Shown here: positions 7,995-18,430 of the stretch, piece by piece | Numbering within the stretch: the stretch's first letter is position 1 | How the letters are laid out: each line of letters begins with the position of its first letter | From: Pseudomonadota bacterium | Lineage (GTDB): Bacteria; Pseudomonadota; Alphaproteobacteria; Rhizobiales; Methylopilaceae | Assembly (NCBI GenBank): GCA_023388965.1 | Contig: JAEWFF010000073.1 | Span: 1 to 64,000, forward strand | DNA: 64,000 bases | Direction: 5' to 3' | Notes under the pieces: model-generated | Databases searched by the model: none | The model's input: only the letters and a program-made list of their open reading frames with translations | What the model was told of the DNA's origin: nothing | Made by a program: the position numbers and the translations under genes

Positions 7995-10490
7995 ATGCCT
8001 TTTCTGTGTAAGCATTCCGTGCGTGCGTTCGCGTTTTCATTGATGGCCGGAGCGGCGCCGCTGGCGCTCGTCGTCGCCCTACCCGCAGCTGCGCAGAATG
8101 CGGGCCAGAGCGTGGCGCTTGCCATTCCGGCCCAGCCGGTGCCGCGCGCGCTGGCAGCTCTGTCCTCGCGTACGGGCATCCAGATTCTCTATGCCGGCAA
8201 CAAGGCCTACGAGATCACGTCCACGCCGGTTTCCGGCACATACACCCCGGATCAGGCGCTGCGCACGCTTCTCGCCGGAACGGGCATTTCGCATCGCTTC
8301 GTCGGCGCGAACGCCGTGACGATATCCGTGCCGGGCGAGGACGTGCCGCAGGTCGGCGCAGGCGTGGATGGCGATGCCGTTCAGCTCGAGACGATCGATG
8401 TGTCCGGAGCGGGTAGCGGTGTGCCCGCCGCCGATCTGCCCTTCCAGACGCCCGGCTCGACGGCTCATGTCAGCGCGGAGCAGATTTCGCGTGTGCCGCC
8501 GTCATCGGTCGCGGATATATTCAGGGGCGTGCCCGGTGTCATTTCGGCTCAGGGCCGCAACGGAGCGGCCATCGATCCGAATATTCGCGGCATGCAGGGC
8601 ATGAACCGCGTCAAGACGACAGTGGACGGCGCGGAGCAGTCCACATCGACTTATCGTGGTTACTTCGGTGTCGATAATCGCACTTATGTCGATCAGGACC
8701 TCATCGGCGGTGTCGACATCACCAAGGGTCCCGGCGGTTCGGCGGCAAGCGGGGGCGCGCCCGGTGGCGTGGTGGCGATCACTACGCTCACGCCCGACGA
8801 TATCCTGTTGCCCGACGCCGATTACGGTGTGCGGATCAAGGCGGGAAAAAGCTCCAACAGTATCGATCCGGTCAGCGGAATGGCATTCGGATCGGAGCGC
8901 ACGGACAAACCCGATCTGTTCGACGCCGACGGCGGGTCCGGCAGCATTGCGGCAGCGGCGCGCGGCGAGAATCTCGAAGTGGTTGCTGCGTTCTCAAAGC
9001 GCAAGACGGGTAACTACTTTACCGGAAAACACGGTCCGACACACTGGAAGCATCCGGCGATCTTCACACCGAGGGAATATTCTTACGTCTTGCCGGAAAA
9101 GGAAGCTTTCAACACATCGGAAAACGTCGAATCCGCACTGATCAAGGGCAAGGTAAAATGGGGTGACGCGCACTCCCTCCAGCTCGGCTACATCTATTAC
9201 GACAATAATTACGGCGAGATAACGCCCACGGTCCTTCAGTCGGGCGGGCAAAGAGTTCTGTCGCATACCAATGTCGAGAACCAGACGGCGAAATACCGTT
9301 ACAATCCGCTCGATAACGATCTTGTCGATTTCCGTTTCAATCTGTGGCGCACCGAGACCCTGGACGAAGCCTATTACTTCTCCCTGTTCTCGGTGCTTCA
9401 GGCGCCGACCCTGTCGAAGATGCACGGCGGCGATGTGTCGAACACATCGAGGATCGACAGTACGTTCGGTGCGATCAAGCTGAATTACGGAACCTCGATC
9501 TCGTTCGAGGATTCCGATCGTCCTCCAGGCAATACGAATGCCCTGACCGTTATCGGCGAGCGGCAGATCGGCAGTGTCTACCTTAATGGCGAATGGAAGC
9601 CGCTGGACTGGCTGAAGATCAATGCCGGCGGCCGGTACGATTTTTACGAAGTAAATACCGACCAGGGAGATCGCGACGGCGGCGAGTTCAGCCCGAGCGG
9701 CTCCATCACCTTCATTCCCTGGGACGGGATTCAGCTTTTCGGTACATATTCAGAAGGTATACGTCCGGCGACCATCCGTGAAACCGGCTATAATGCCGGA
9801 AACACGGCGTTCAATGCGGACCTCAGGCCTGAGCGGTCAAGAAATTTCGAGATCGGCATCAATACGGATCGTTCCGACGTCCTGTTCGCTGGCGATGTCC
9901 TGAGAGCGAAACTCGCCTATTTCAACACCGCCGTGGACGACTACATCTTCCGCACGATCCGTCCGGGCGGCGGCGTCTACGATTACTGGGCGGAAAATCT
10001 CGACAAGGCCAAATTCTCGGGCGTGGAATTGCAGCTCAGCTACGACGCCCGGCGCATCTTTGCCGAGCTTGGCCTCAGCTATTACGACAACATCGAATTC
10101 TGCCGCGTCGGTCAGCCCTGCCTTGCCGAGGATCTGTTCATCCCGATCAACCAGACGGCGGACTATTCCTCGAACCACATCCCTCCGGAACTGATGGTCA
10201 CGGGCACGCTCGGCGCACGCTTCCTCGATGAAGCCCTGACAGTCGGAACTCGCGTGACCTATGCCAATGAGAGGAAGATCGCTCCCAGCGCCCAATCGGT
10301 CGGCATTTCACTGCACTGGGCTCCGTTCACGGTGATCGACCTGTTCGCCACCTACAAGATCGACGAGCATCTCTCGCTGAATATCAGCGCCGAAAACATC
10401 ACCGACCGCTTCTATGTCGATCCGCTGGGTGGTTCCCCCATCGCCGCCCCAGGAAGAACCGTTCGGGCGGGACTTACGGCAAAATTCTGA
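7995..10490 (+). CDS. TonB-dependent outer-membrane receptor with STN signalling domain, HasR-like (heme)
   Basis: An 831-residue outer-membrane transporter. After a signal peptide ending near PAAAQ comes an STN domain (about residues 35-115; IPAQPVPRALAALSSRTGIQ), which contacts FecR. The plug domain follows (IRGMQGMNRVKTTVDGAEQ, then YVDQDLIGGVDITKGPGG), and a 22-strand barrel ends in the terminal phenylalanine TVRAGLTAKF. The plug wording, especially GMQGM.RV..TVDGA.Q and DLIGGVDI.KGP, resembles the hemoglobin/heme receptor subgroup that includes HasR, so heme is the likely ligand. No hemophore gene is adjacent. The start is supported by GGGGAAGCAAG before ATG. Genes 6354-10490 form a FecI-FecR-receptor signalling unit. 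Confidence 0.85.
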   Translation: MPFLCKHSVRAFAFSLMAGAAPLALVVALPAAAQNAGQSVALAIPAQPVPRALAALSSRTGIQILYAGNKAYEITSTPVSGTYTPDQALRTLLAGTGISHRFVGANAVTISVPGEDVPQVGAGVDGDAVQLETIDVSGAGSGVPAADLPFQTPGSTAHVSAEQISRVPPSSVADIFRGVPGVISAQGRNGAAIDPNIRGMQGMNRVKTTVDGAEQSTSTYRGYFGVDNRTYVDQDLIGGVDITKGPGGSAASGGAPGGVVAITTLTPDDILLPDADYGVRIKAGKSSNSIDPVSGMAFGSERTDKPDLFDADGGSGSIAAAARGENLEVVAAFSKRKTGNYFTGKHGPTHWKHPAIFTPREYSYVLPEKEAFNTSENVESALIKGKVKWGDAHSLQLGYIYYDNNYGEITPTVLQSGGQRVLSHTNVENQTAKYRYNPLDNDLVDFRFNLWRTETLDEAYYFSLFSVLQAPTLSKMHGGDVSNTSRIDSTFGAIKLNYGTSISFEDSDRPPGNTNALTVIGERQIGSVYLNGEWKPLDWLKINAGGRYDFYEVNTDQGDRDGGEFSPSGSITFIPWDGIQLFGTYSEGIRPATIRETGYNAGNTAFNADLRPERSRNFEIGINTDRSDVLFAGDVLRAKLAYFNTAVDDYIFRTIRPGGGVYDYWAENLDKAKFSGVELQLSYDARRIFAELGLSYYDNIEFCRVGQPCLAEDLFIPINQTADYSSNHIPPELMVTGTLGARFLDEALTVGTRVTYANERKIAPSAQSVGISLHWAPFTVIDLFATYKIDEHLSLNISAENITDRFYVDPLGGSPIAAPGRTVRAGLTAKF

Positions 10491-10505
10491 TCACTGACAT
10501 GAAAC

Positions 10506-10534
10506 AAAAAACGGCGGCCATCGGCCGCCGTTTT
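10506..10534. terminator. bidirectional rho-independent terminator
   Basis: Stem ACGGCGGCC (10511-10519) and GGCCGCCGT (10523-10531) with a 3-base loop, an A-run before and a T-run after. It lies between the convergent TonB receptor and DUF992 genes and can serve both. Confidence 0.9.
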
Positions 10535-10563
10535 CATATCCGTCATTACAGAACGCGCCGCCC

Positions 10564-11034
10564 TTACCGCGCCGGGGATGTCAGCTCGATCGAGCCGATG
10601 CCGGCGGCGACATTGAGGCCCGATTGCGCGCCGACCGAAAGCGGCTGGAGAGAAATCGTCTTGTCGGAACCGCCGATCAATACATTGGCGCCGACGCCTG
10701 CCCCCACCGTCGCCTCGCCCGTGGCGCCGACATAGGTTCCGGCCAGCGCGCCCGGACGCAGATCCTTCGTGGGCGCGATCACCTGCCAGATGATGACGCT
10801 TTCGCCCGTGACGCCGATATCGACGCCGAGCTTGGTGACGCGGCCGTCATAGACTTCGGTGATCTGCCCGTCGGCCGACGAATAACGGCATTCCATGGCC
10901 TTGGACGAACCAAGGATCAGGCCGACGCCGCCCTCGACGCTGCATTCGAGCCGTCCGGCCTCGACCGCCGACTGCGCCGGTAGGGCCGCGAGAGAAAGAC
11001 CGCCCACCGCCGCTGCGAGGAGTAGTTTGTGCAT
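10564..11034 (-). CDS. DUF992 family secreted protein
   Basis: A 156-residue protein with a signal peptide (MHKLLLAAAVGGLSLAALPAQSA) and the DUF992 pattern: an early pair of cysteines (RLECSVEGG ... AMECRYSS), a central GVDIGVTGESVIIWQVIAPT and a glycine/alanine-rich C-terminal half (LAGTYVGATGEATVGAGVGA). DUF992 proteins are periplasmic or outer-membrane-associated proteins of alphaproteobacteria with no established function. The ATG is preceded by GGAGG seven bases away, and this ribosome binding site lies in the 3' arm of a 12-bp perfect inverted repeat (see the entry at 11040-11088). It is transcribed alone. Confidence 0.88.
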   Translation of the reverse strand: MHKLLLAAAVGGLSLAALPAQSAVEAGRLECSVEGGVGLILGSSKAMECRYSSADGQITEVYDGRVTKLGVDIGVTGESVIIWQVIAPTKDLRPGALAGTYVGATGEATVGAGVGANVLIGGSDKTISLQPLSVGAQSGLNVAAGIGSIELTSPAR

Positions 11035-11039
11035 ATAAA

Positions 11040-11088
11040 AACCTCCGGAAGCGCCCCGTGTGAAAAACGCGTGGGACTTCCGGAGGTT
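11040..11088 (-). promoter_or_regulatory. hairpin that pairs with the Shine-Dalgarno sequence of the DUF992 gene
   Basis: On the minus strand AACCTCCGGAAG (11088-11077) and CTTCCGGAGGTT (11051-11040) are perfect 12-base complements separated by 25 bases. The downstream arm contains the GGAGG that serves the ATG at 11034. In RNA the closed form would hide the ribosome binding site, so this looks like a translational switch (a thermometer-like or protein/sRNA-controlled leader) rather than a terminator. A DNA operator is the alternative reading. Confidence 0.65.
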
Positions 11089-11144
11089 CCGTATTCGGTA
11101 AGGCCTGCGTCAGCGCGAACTGACGCAGTAATGCTTTTTCCGCG

Positions 11145-12389
<1,245 letters not shown>

Positions 12390-12510
12390 CTAGATAGGCG
12401 GGGCGGCAGGCGCAAGACCCGAAACGAAACGCTTTTGCAACACTGCCCGCGAAATTCGTCGCATCATGCGGCGGCTTGACCGGGCGCTCGATAAAACGCA
12501 TTGGTTTTGT

Positions 12511-13131
12511 ATGTTTACATTATACTCCATGCAACTCTCGGCAAATAGCTACAAGGCCCGGCTCGGCCTGTCGCTGCTCGGCCATTCCTTCCGTCTGGTC
12601 GAGGTCGATGTGCTGTCGGGCGCGAACAAGACGCCGCAATATCTGGCGCTGAACCCGGCCGGGCAGGTGCCGATCCTCGTTCTGCCGGACGGGCGCCTCC
12701 TGCCGGAATCCGGCGCCATCCTGCATTACCTTGCCGAAGGCACGGAGCTTCTGCCGAACGACCGTTTCGAGCGTGCGGAAATGCTGCGCTGGATGTTCTT
12801 CGAACAGCATTCGCACGACCCGTTCATCGGCCAGGCCCGCTTCTGGCTGCATCTTCAGAAGGGCGGGCGCGAGCTGAAGCAGAATCTGGTCGAGGAATGG
12901 GAGGACCGCGGCTACGAGGCGCTGCAGGTCATGGACGTGCACCTCAGGACCCATCCGTTCTTCGGCGGCGCGCGCATCGGCCTCGCCGACATCGCGCTTT
13001 ATGCCAATACCCATCTCGCCCATGAGGGCGGCTTCGAGCTTGCTCCGTTCGCAGCGGTGAACGGGTGGCTGGAGCGGTTCGCCGCCGAGCCGGGCTTCGT
13101 GCCGATCGGCTGGGCGCCCCGCGAGGCCTAA
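12511..13131 (+). CDS. glutathione S-transferase family protein
   Basis: A 206-residue GST-fold protein. The N-terminal thioredoxin-like domain reads FTLYSMQLSANSYKARLGLS, with the serine of LSANS in the place of the catalytic serine/cysteine, then NPAGQVPILVLPDG and LPESGAILHYLA (the conserved glutathione-binding ES pair). The C-terminal domain is helical. It probably conjugates or reduces small electrophiles with glutathione in the cytoplasm; the substrate is unknown. The longer frame from 12466 lacks GST similarity at its front, so MFTLYS is taken as the start. Its last 4 bases overlap the end of the convergent SulP gene. Confidence 0.88.
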   Translation: MFTLYSMQLSANSYKARLGLSLLGHSFRLVEVDVLSGANKTPQYLALNPAGQVPILVLPDGRLLPESGAILHYLAEGTELLPNDRFERAEMLRWMFFEQHSHDPFIGQARFWLHLQKGGRELKQNLVEEWEDRGYEALQVMDVHLRTHPFFGGARIGLADIALYANTHLAHEGGFELAPFAAVNGWLERFAAEPGFVPIGWAPREA

Positions 13132-15305
13132 CCCGCCTGCCCCGCGCGTTCGCGCAGAACGAGATTGCGCCGCGTCGTGAAGGCCAGCCGCTCGGCCTGC
13201 ACGCCGACGATATGGGCCAGCAGCGCCGCGGCGACGGAGGGCGCCTCGCGGCTCAGCGCCTCGTAATCCCCACGCCCGAGCGCCCATACGGCAGCGTCGC
13301 TGTCGACGCGCAGGCTGGCGGTGCGCGGCGCATCGAGGAAAAAGCCGATCTCGCCGAGAACCGTGTTGGGGCCGAACACCCGCACGCATGCCGCATCCTC
13401 ACCCGGAAGCCCGGCCAGCACGCGCACACGTCCGCGCTCGACGAACAGAAGGCTGTCGGTCGGATCGCCCTGCCGGCACAGAAAACCGTCCGCGTCGCGT
13501 GGCGCGGGTTTCAGCCGCGCGGCAAACGCCGCCGCTACCTTCTTCCCTCCGAGCGCGCGGGCGAGCCATGATTTGAGATCGGCAACGGCATCCGCCTCCG
13601 CCGGATGTTTGCCGATCAGGTCCTCCTCCGCCGCTTCGAGCGCGTCGGACAGGCCGGCGAACACGCGGTTCTCCCAGACCGGGCGGTCGAGATGGAGCGT
13701 ATGGGCGATGCGCGGCGACGCCCCGGCTATGAGAACCTCCACACCGGCCTTGCGCAGCGTGGTGAACAGGCGCTCGAGCCCCTCGCCGGCCGAGGAGTCC
13801 ATACCGCTGACCGCCGCGAAATCCAGAATGAGCGTATGCGCCTTCTCGCGGCTTACGAGATCGCGCATATCGAGTTGCAGGCGATAGGCCGAGCCGAAGA
13901 AGATGAAACCGCCCAGTTGCAGGATCTGCACGCCGGTGCCCTGCTCAGCCAGAATACGCATCTCGCCGGACGGCCGCGCCACGAGCGAGGGCAGGCTGGC
14001 GAGGCTTTCCCGGTTGCGGATAATGCCGATACGGCTGACATCGAGCGCGAAGATGACGCAACTGGCGAGAACGCCGACCAGCACGCCCTGAAGGAAGCCG
14101 AACACCGCCGTAATGACGACAATGGCAACCACGATCAGCCATTCGCGCAGCGGAAGGCGGGCGCGGCTGCGCCAGCCCCAGTCCAGCAGGAGTTTCAGGC
14201 CAAGCTGGAGCAAAAGCCCGCACAGCAGAAAGCGCGGAACAAGGCCCATCACCTCCGCACCCATCAGAAGAACGCCGAGCGCGACCAGCCCGACCGTCAA
14301 TGCCGACAGCCGCCCGCGGCCTCCGGCGCTACGGTTCAGCAGCGTATTGCTGAGCGATGTATGGGCAACGAAACCGCCGGCGACGCCCGAAAAGATGTTG
14401 GCGGCGCCATGCACGTTCAGTTCGCGGTCGAGATCGGCCTCGGTGCCGGTCACCGCTTCGAGGCCGGTCGCGTTGAGCAGAACGGAGATCACGGCCATCA
14501 CCGCGACCGCCGCCATCGACCCCGCCGCCGGCGAGCCAATCCACCTTGAGCAGGATTTCGCCCGCGAACGGCATCGTGCCGACAGCCGAATCGACCTTGA
14601 AGAAAAAGCCCGAAAGGATCGCCGCGTCCGGGTCCACGCCCGCCAGAGCGAGCACCGCATGCGCGCCGAGGCCGGCAATAGCCAGAGCCGCCGGCAGCAC
14701 CGCGTAATGCTTGATCTTCGCGGTCAGAACCCAAAGCACCGCGGCCCAGACAAGGCTCAGCCCAAGCGTGAGCGCGATATGGGGCTCGAGCAGCGCGGCA
14801 GGGTTCAGAAGGCTCGCGCCGCCGCTTGCGATGCGCACCGCGCCGGCCACGATCAGCCAGCCGGTCGCCGCCAGAAACCCGGTGACGACCGGGAAAGGCA
14901 CGAAACGCACGAGGCGGCCAGCCGAAACAGGCCGAGGCCGAGCAAGACCGCTCCGGTAAGAAGGGTCGTGGCCAAAAGCGCGCCGACGCCGAGAATGAAC
15001 GCCTCGTCCGGCGCATAGAGCGCCAGGGCCGGCGCCATGAACGCCGTCATCGCCGCAAGCGGCGCGGCCGTGTGGCTGACCGGCGAGGAGACGCTCGGCG
15101 TAAAGCGGCTGAACAAAGCGACCGGCACAGTGGTCGCGATGCAGGCGATCAGCGCCATCGCGACGCCCAGAGGAACGAAGGGGGCAAGCGGGCCGCTGAA
15201 AATCAGCGCCGCATAGGAGAAGCAATAGGCCAGCGCCAGAAACGAGCCGGCGATCCCGGACCCGACTTCCCGGGCAAGATAGGCCGGTCCCATCCGCTCG
15301 CTCAT
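13128..15305 (-). pseudogene. SulP-family anion transporter with STAS and cyclic-nucleotide-binding domains, two compensating frameshifts
   Basis: Joined across frames the product is about 725 residues: a membrane part beginning MGPAYLAREVGSGIAGSFLA, a STAS domain (ILQLGGFIFFGSAYRLQLD ... LDFAAVSGMDSSAGEG) and a C-terminal Crp-like cNMP-binding domain (DGFLCRQGDPTDSLLFVERG ... VLGEIGFFLDAPRTASLRV). SulP proteins move sulfate, bicarbonate or dicarboxylates. Two single-base changes shift the frame. One base is missing near 14917-14921 (RLA instead of RLGRLV) and one is extra in the C-run at 14520-14523, so only about 400 bases are read out of frame. As written, translation stops at 14853. Both changes sit in short runs, so sequencing error is as likely as true decay. 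Confidence 0.8.
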
Positions 15306-15410
15306 GCGCCCCCCGGGAGCTTCATTCTGGGGACTGTTGAGTCAGTCCCGGTAAAAAGCTTGGCTCGGACCATTTGCCCGGGCGCCGCCATCGCCTAGAT
15401 TAGCACCACC

Positions 15411-16244
15411 ATGTCCTATATCGACGCAACCATCGCCGAAAATCGCAAGAACGGGCAGATTCGCCTGCACAAGCCGGAGGATTTCGACGGCATGCGCCGG
15501 GCCGGCCGGCTTGTCGCGCAGGCGCTCGACTATATCGCCCCCTTCGTGCAGACCGGCGTGACGACCGAAAAGCTCGACGCGCTCATCTTCGCCTTCATCC
15601 GCGACCATGGGGCGCTGCCCGCCACCCTGCTCTATCGCGGCTTCAAATATTCGAGCTGCATCTCGATCAACCATGTCGTCTGCCACGGCTTCCCATCCGA
15701 CAAGCCGCTGCGCGAAGGCGATATCCTCAACATCGACGTCACGATCATCCTCGACGGCTGGCACGGCGATTCGTCGCGCATGTACGCGGCGGGGCAGATC
15801 CCGCGCAAGGCCGAACGGCTGATCGAGGTCACGCACGAGGCGCTGATGCGCGGCGTCAACGCCATCCGCCCCGGCGGCACGACCGGCGATATCGGCGCCG
15901 CGATCCAGGCCTATGTCGAGGGCGAGGAGCGCATGAGCGTGGTGCGCGATTTTTGCGGCCACGGCATCGGGCGCCTGTTCCACGACGAGCCGAACATCCT
16001 GCATTACGGCCGCAGCGGCGAAGGCGCGGTGCTGAAGCCTGGAATGTTCTTCACCGTCGAGCCGATGATCAATCTCGGCCGCCCGCATGTGAAGGTGCTG
16101 TCGGACGGCTGGACGGCCGTGACGCGCGACCGCTCATTGTCCGCACAGTTCGAGCACATGATCGGCGTGACGGAAACAGGCGTCGAGGTCTTCACCTATT
16201 CCCAGGCCGGGCTCGACAATCCGGTGGCGGCGCGAGCGTCATGA
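15411..16244 (+). CDS. map: methionine aminopeptidase, type I
   Basis: A 277-residue metallopeptidase that removes the initiator methionine from new proteins. Visible are the substrate-pocket [13 protein letters not shown], the metal ligands in [19 protein letters not shown] (two aspartates), [15 protein letters not shown] (histidine), FTVEPMIN (glutamate) and the last glutamate in [11 protein letters not shown]. All five ligands of the di-metal centre are present. There is no clear Shine-Dalgarno before ATG (CACCACC), so initiation may be leaderless or weak. The stop codon overlaps the radC start as ATGA, so the two genes form an operon, an arrangement I recall as common in alphaproteobacteria. 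Confidence 0.96.
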   Translation: MSYIDATIAENRKNGQIRLHKPEDFDGMRRAGRLVAQALDYIAPFVQTGVTTEKLDALIFAFIRDHGALPATLLYRGFKYSSCISINHVVCHGFPSDKPLREGDILNIDVTIILDGWHGDSSRMYAAGQIPRKAERLIEVTHEALMRGVNAIRPGGTTGDIGAAIQAYVEGEERMSVVRDFCGHGIGRLFHDEPNILHYGRSGEGAVLKPGMFFTVEPMINLGRPHVKVLSDGWTAVTRDRSLSAQFEHMIGVTETGVEVFTYSQAGLDNPVAARAS

Positions 16245-16957
16245 CGGATGTCCCGGAGCCATCCACGGAAGGCTTCGCGGACGCCGCCCCGCATTATCTC
16301 GGCCATCGCGACCGGCTGCGCGCCCGCTTTCGCGACGGCGGCGCCAATGCCCTGCCCGATTACGAGCTTCTCGAACTCATCCTGTTCCGCGCCATCCCGC
16401 GCCGCGATGTGAAGGGGCTGGCGAAAGACCTCATCAAACGGTTCGGCTCGTTTGCCGAAGTCGTCGCCGCGCCGCCCGCGCTTCTGATGGAAGTGTACGG
16501 CGTCAAGGAAGCGGTCGTCACCGAACTCAAGATCGTCGAGGCCGCCGCGCAGCGCTTCGCCCGGGGCGAGATCGCCAAGAAACCGGTGCTCGGCTCATGG
16601 GCCAAGGTGCTGGATTATTGCCGCACCAGCATGGCCTTTTCCGACCGCGAGCAATTCCGCATCCTGTTTCTCGACAACCGCAACGGCCTGATCGCCGACG
16701 AGGTGCAGCAGCAGGGAACCGTCGACCATACGCCGGTCTATCCGCGCGAGGTCGTGCGCCGCGCGCTCGAACTGTCCGCGACCGCGATCATCCTCGTCCA
16801 CAACCACCCGTCCGGCGATCCCGAGCCGAGCCGTGCGGACATCGTGATGACGCAGACGATCATCGAGGTCGCAAAACCGCTCGGCATCGCCGTCCACGAT
16901 CACGTCATCGTCGGACGTGCCGGCCATGCCAGCCTCAAAGGGCTGGGCCTGATCTAA
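16241..16957 (+). CDS. radC: RadC family protein (JAB/MPN domain)
   Basis: A 238-residue RadC protein. The N-terminal third holds a helix-hairpin-helix region ([20 protein letters not shown]) and the C-terminal two thirds a JAMM metalloprotease-like domain, with the zinc motif [14 protein letters not shown] and the upstream glutamate in the [19 protein letters not shown] segment. RadC was once linked to DNA repair, but its biochemical role is unproven. The longer frame starting at 15953 runs inside map; the ATG at 16241 overlaps the map stop by four bases (ATGA) and gives the normal RadC length. Confidence 0.92.
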   Translation: MTDVPEPSTEGFADAAPHYLGHRDRLRARFRDGGANALPDYELLELILFRAIPRRDVKGLAKDLIKRFGSFAEVVAAPPALLMEVYGVKEAVVTELKIVEAAAQRFARGEIAKKPVLGSWAKVLDYCRTSMAFSDREQFRILFLDNRNGLIADEVQQQGTVDHTPVYPREVVRRALELSATAIILVHNHPSGDPEPSRADIVMTQTIIEVAKPLGIAVHDHVIVGRAGHASLKGLGLI

Positions 16958-16972
16958 AGGCGACGGGCGAGC

Positions 16973-17632
16973 CTATCGCGCGCCCGCGGTCACGAGACGT
17001 TTCTCGATCTCCGTAAAGCCGCGGCTGCGCGCATGCTGTAGCGGCGTCACCCCGTCCCGATCCGCGATATCGACATCGGCGCCCGCATCTATGAGCAGAT
17101 CGACGATCTGCTGATGCCGCTCGCCGCCATCACCCAGAATGACCGCCTCCAGCAGCGCCGTCCAACCGAGATTGTTGACGTGATCGACATCGACTCCGGC
17201 CTCGATCAGCGTATGCACGGTCTCGACATGCCCGCGTTCCGATGCCGGAATGAGCGCGGTGCCGCCATATCTGTTCGTGCTTTTCAGATCGGCGCCATGC
17301 GCCAGAGTCAGTTTGAGGATTTCGAGATGGCCGCGCGCCCCGGCATAAAGATATGGGCTGTCGTTGATGCGGTCCTTCGCATTGACGTCCGCCCCCGCCT
17401 CGATCAGCGCCCGCGCGGCGGCAATATTGTTCTCATGCGTTGCGGCGAGAAGCGCGGTCCGGCCATGCGCATCCCGTGCATCCACGCTCGCACCTGCCGA
17501 CACCAATTGCCGTATCGCCCCGGCATCGTCGGCAGCCGCCGCCTTGAACAATTCATCCGTCATCGACTGCCCCCAGGCCGGAAATGCCAGTGCCCCGAGC
17601 GCTGCAAGGCATAGAACGAACAATCTGCGCAT
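16973..17632 (-). CDS. secreted ankyrin-repeat protein
   Basis: A 219-residue protein with a signal peptide (MRRLFVLCLAALGALAFPAWG) followed by about five ankyrin repeats. Repeat consensus is clear in DARDAHGRTALLAATHENNI, NAKDRINDSPYLYAGARGHL, NRYGGTALIPASERGHV and DRDGVTPLQHARSRGF. The repeats form a protein-binding scaffold in the periplasm; the partner is unknown. GGAGG six bases upstream of the ATG at 17632 fixes the start over an in-frame ATG at 17656. It is transcribed alone, convergent with radC and 49 bp downstream of matR on the same strand. Confidence 0.85.
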   Translation of the reverse strand: MRRLFVLCLAALGALAFPAWGQSMTDELFKAAAADDAGAIRQLVSAGASVDARDAHGRTALLAATHENNIAAARALIEAGADVNAKDRINDSPYLYAGARGHLEILKLTLAHGADLKSTNRYGGTALIPASERGHVETVHTLIEAGVDVDHVNNLGWTALLEAVILGDGGERHQQIVDLLIDAGADVDIADRDGVTPLQHARSRGFTEIEKRLVTAGAR

Positions 17633-17681
17633 GCGGGCCTCCGGGCCGTCCGGCATGGCGGCTCATCGGTATCATAGACGT

Positions 17682-18353
17682 TCAGGCCCGGTCTGCCGAA
17701 GGCATTTCGTGAAGCGTCGCCAGCGAGGCGACGAGATCGGCGAAGCGGTCGCCCTGCACCAGCACATGCGCGCGCAGAAGTCGCGCCGCTTCTTCCGCAT
17801 CGCGATCGAAGAGCGCCGTCAGAATGGCCTCGTGCTCCGCTAACGAGGTTCCGATACGATTGTGCGTACGAAGTTGCAGCCGGCGATAAGGCTTCAACCG
17901 GCGGCGCAAGGCCGCCAATTGCTCCTGCAGGAAACCGCTATGGCTGGCCGCAGCTATGGCCTCGTGAAAAACCTCGTTCTCGTAATAATAGGCATCGGCG
18001 TCTCCCGCCCCGGCCTTCAGCCGGCAGTCCGCATGGACCGCCATGAGATTTTCCCGGTCCGCGTCCGTCCAGCGCCGCGCCGCAAGGCGTCCCGCCATGG
18101 CTTCCATTTCGGCCGCGACCTCGAACATCTCCATCAGCCGCTGCGCATCCGGCACCACCGCGACGGCGCCGCGGCGCGGACGCATCTCGACCAGCCCGGC
18201 CGCCGAAAGCTGCATCAGCGCCTCGCGGATCGGCGTGCGCGACGTGCCGTAGCGCCGCGCCAGTTCCTGCTCGTCGAGCCGCCTGCCCGGCCCGAAAACG
18301 CCGTTGACGATCTCTTCCTCGAGCGCGTCCCGCAATTGCGACCGCTGGACCAT
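17682..18353 (-). CDS. matR: GntR/FCD-family regulator, probable malonate repressor MatR
   Basis: A 223-residue regulator with an N-terminal GntR winged helix (LRDALEEEIVNGVFGPGRRL ... SRTPIREALMQLSAAGLVEM) and a C-terminal FCD effector domain (EMFEVAAEMEAMAGRLAARR ... NEVFHEAIAAASHSG, with the usual histidine metal ligands). It is divergent from the malonyl-CoA fusion gene, with an 18-bp palindrome in between, which matches the MatR arrangement of rhizobia, where the protein represses malonate genes until malonate is present. The start at 18353 (MVQRSQLRD) is preceded by AAAGAGGTGGAA; an in-frame ATG at 18383 would lie inside the operator and is rejected. Confidence 0.85.
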   Translation of the reverse strand: MVQRSQLRDALEEEIVNGVFGPGRRLDEQELARRYGTSRTPIREALMQLSAAGLVEMRPRRGAVAVVPDAQRLMEMFEVAAEMEAMAGRLAARRWTDADRENLMAVHADCRLKAGAGDADAYYYENEVFHEAIAAASHSGFLQEQLAALRRRLKPYRRLQLRTHNRIGTSLAEHEAILTALFDRDAEEAARLLRAHVLVQGDRFADLVASLATLHEMPSADRA

Positions 18354-18369
18354 TTCCACCTCTTTCGAT

Positions 18370-18387
18370 AATCTTGTATACAAGATT
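18370..18387. promoter_or_regulatory. MatR operator palindrome
   Basis: AATCTTGTATACAAGATT is a perfect 18-bp palindrome in the 77-bp gap between matR and the divergent malonyl-CoA gene, 17 bp before the matR ATG and 43 bp before the TTG of the fusion gene. Its TCTTGTA half-site agrees with the MatR site I recall from Rhizobium. A single site here can control both directions, including repression of matR itself. Confidence 0.85.
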
Positions 18388-18430
18388 GATCTCCTTGCGT
18401 ACAGGAACCGCGAGAAGAGGATATACGACG

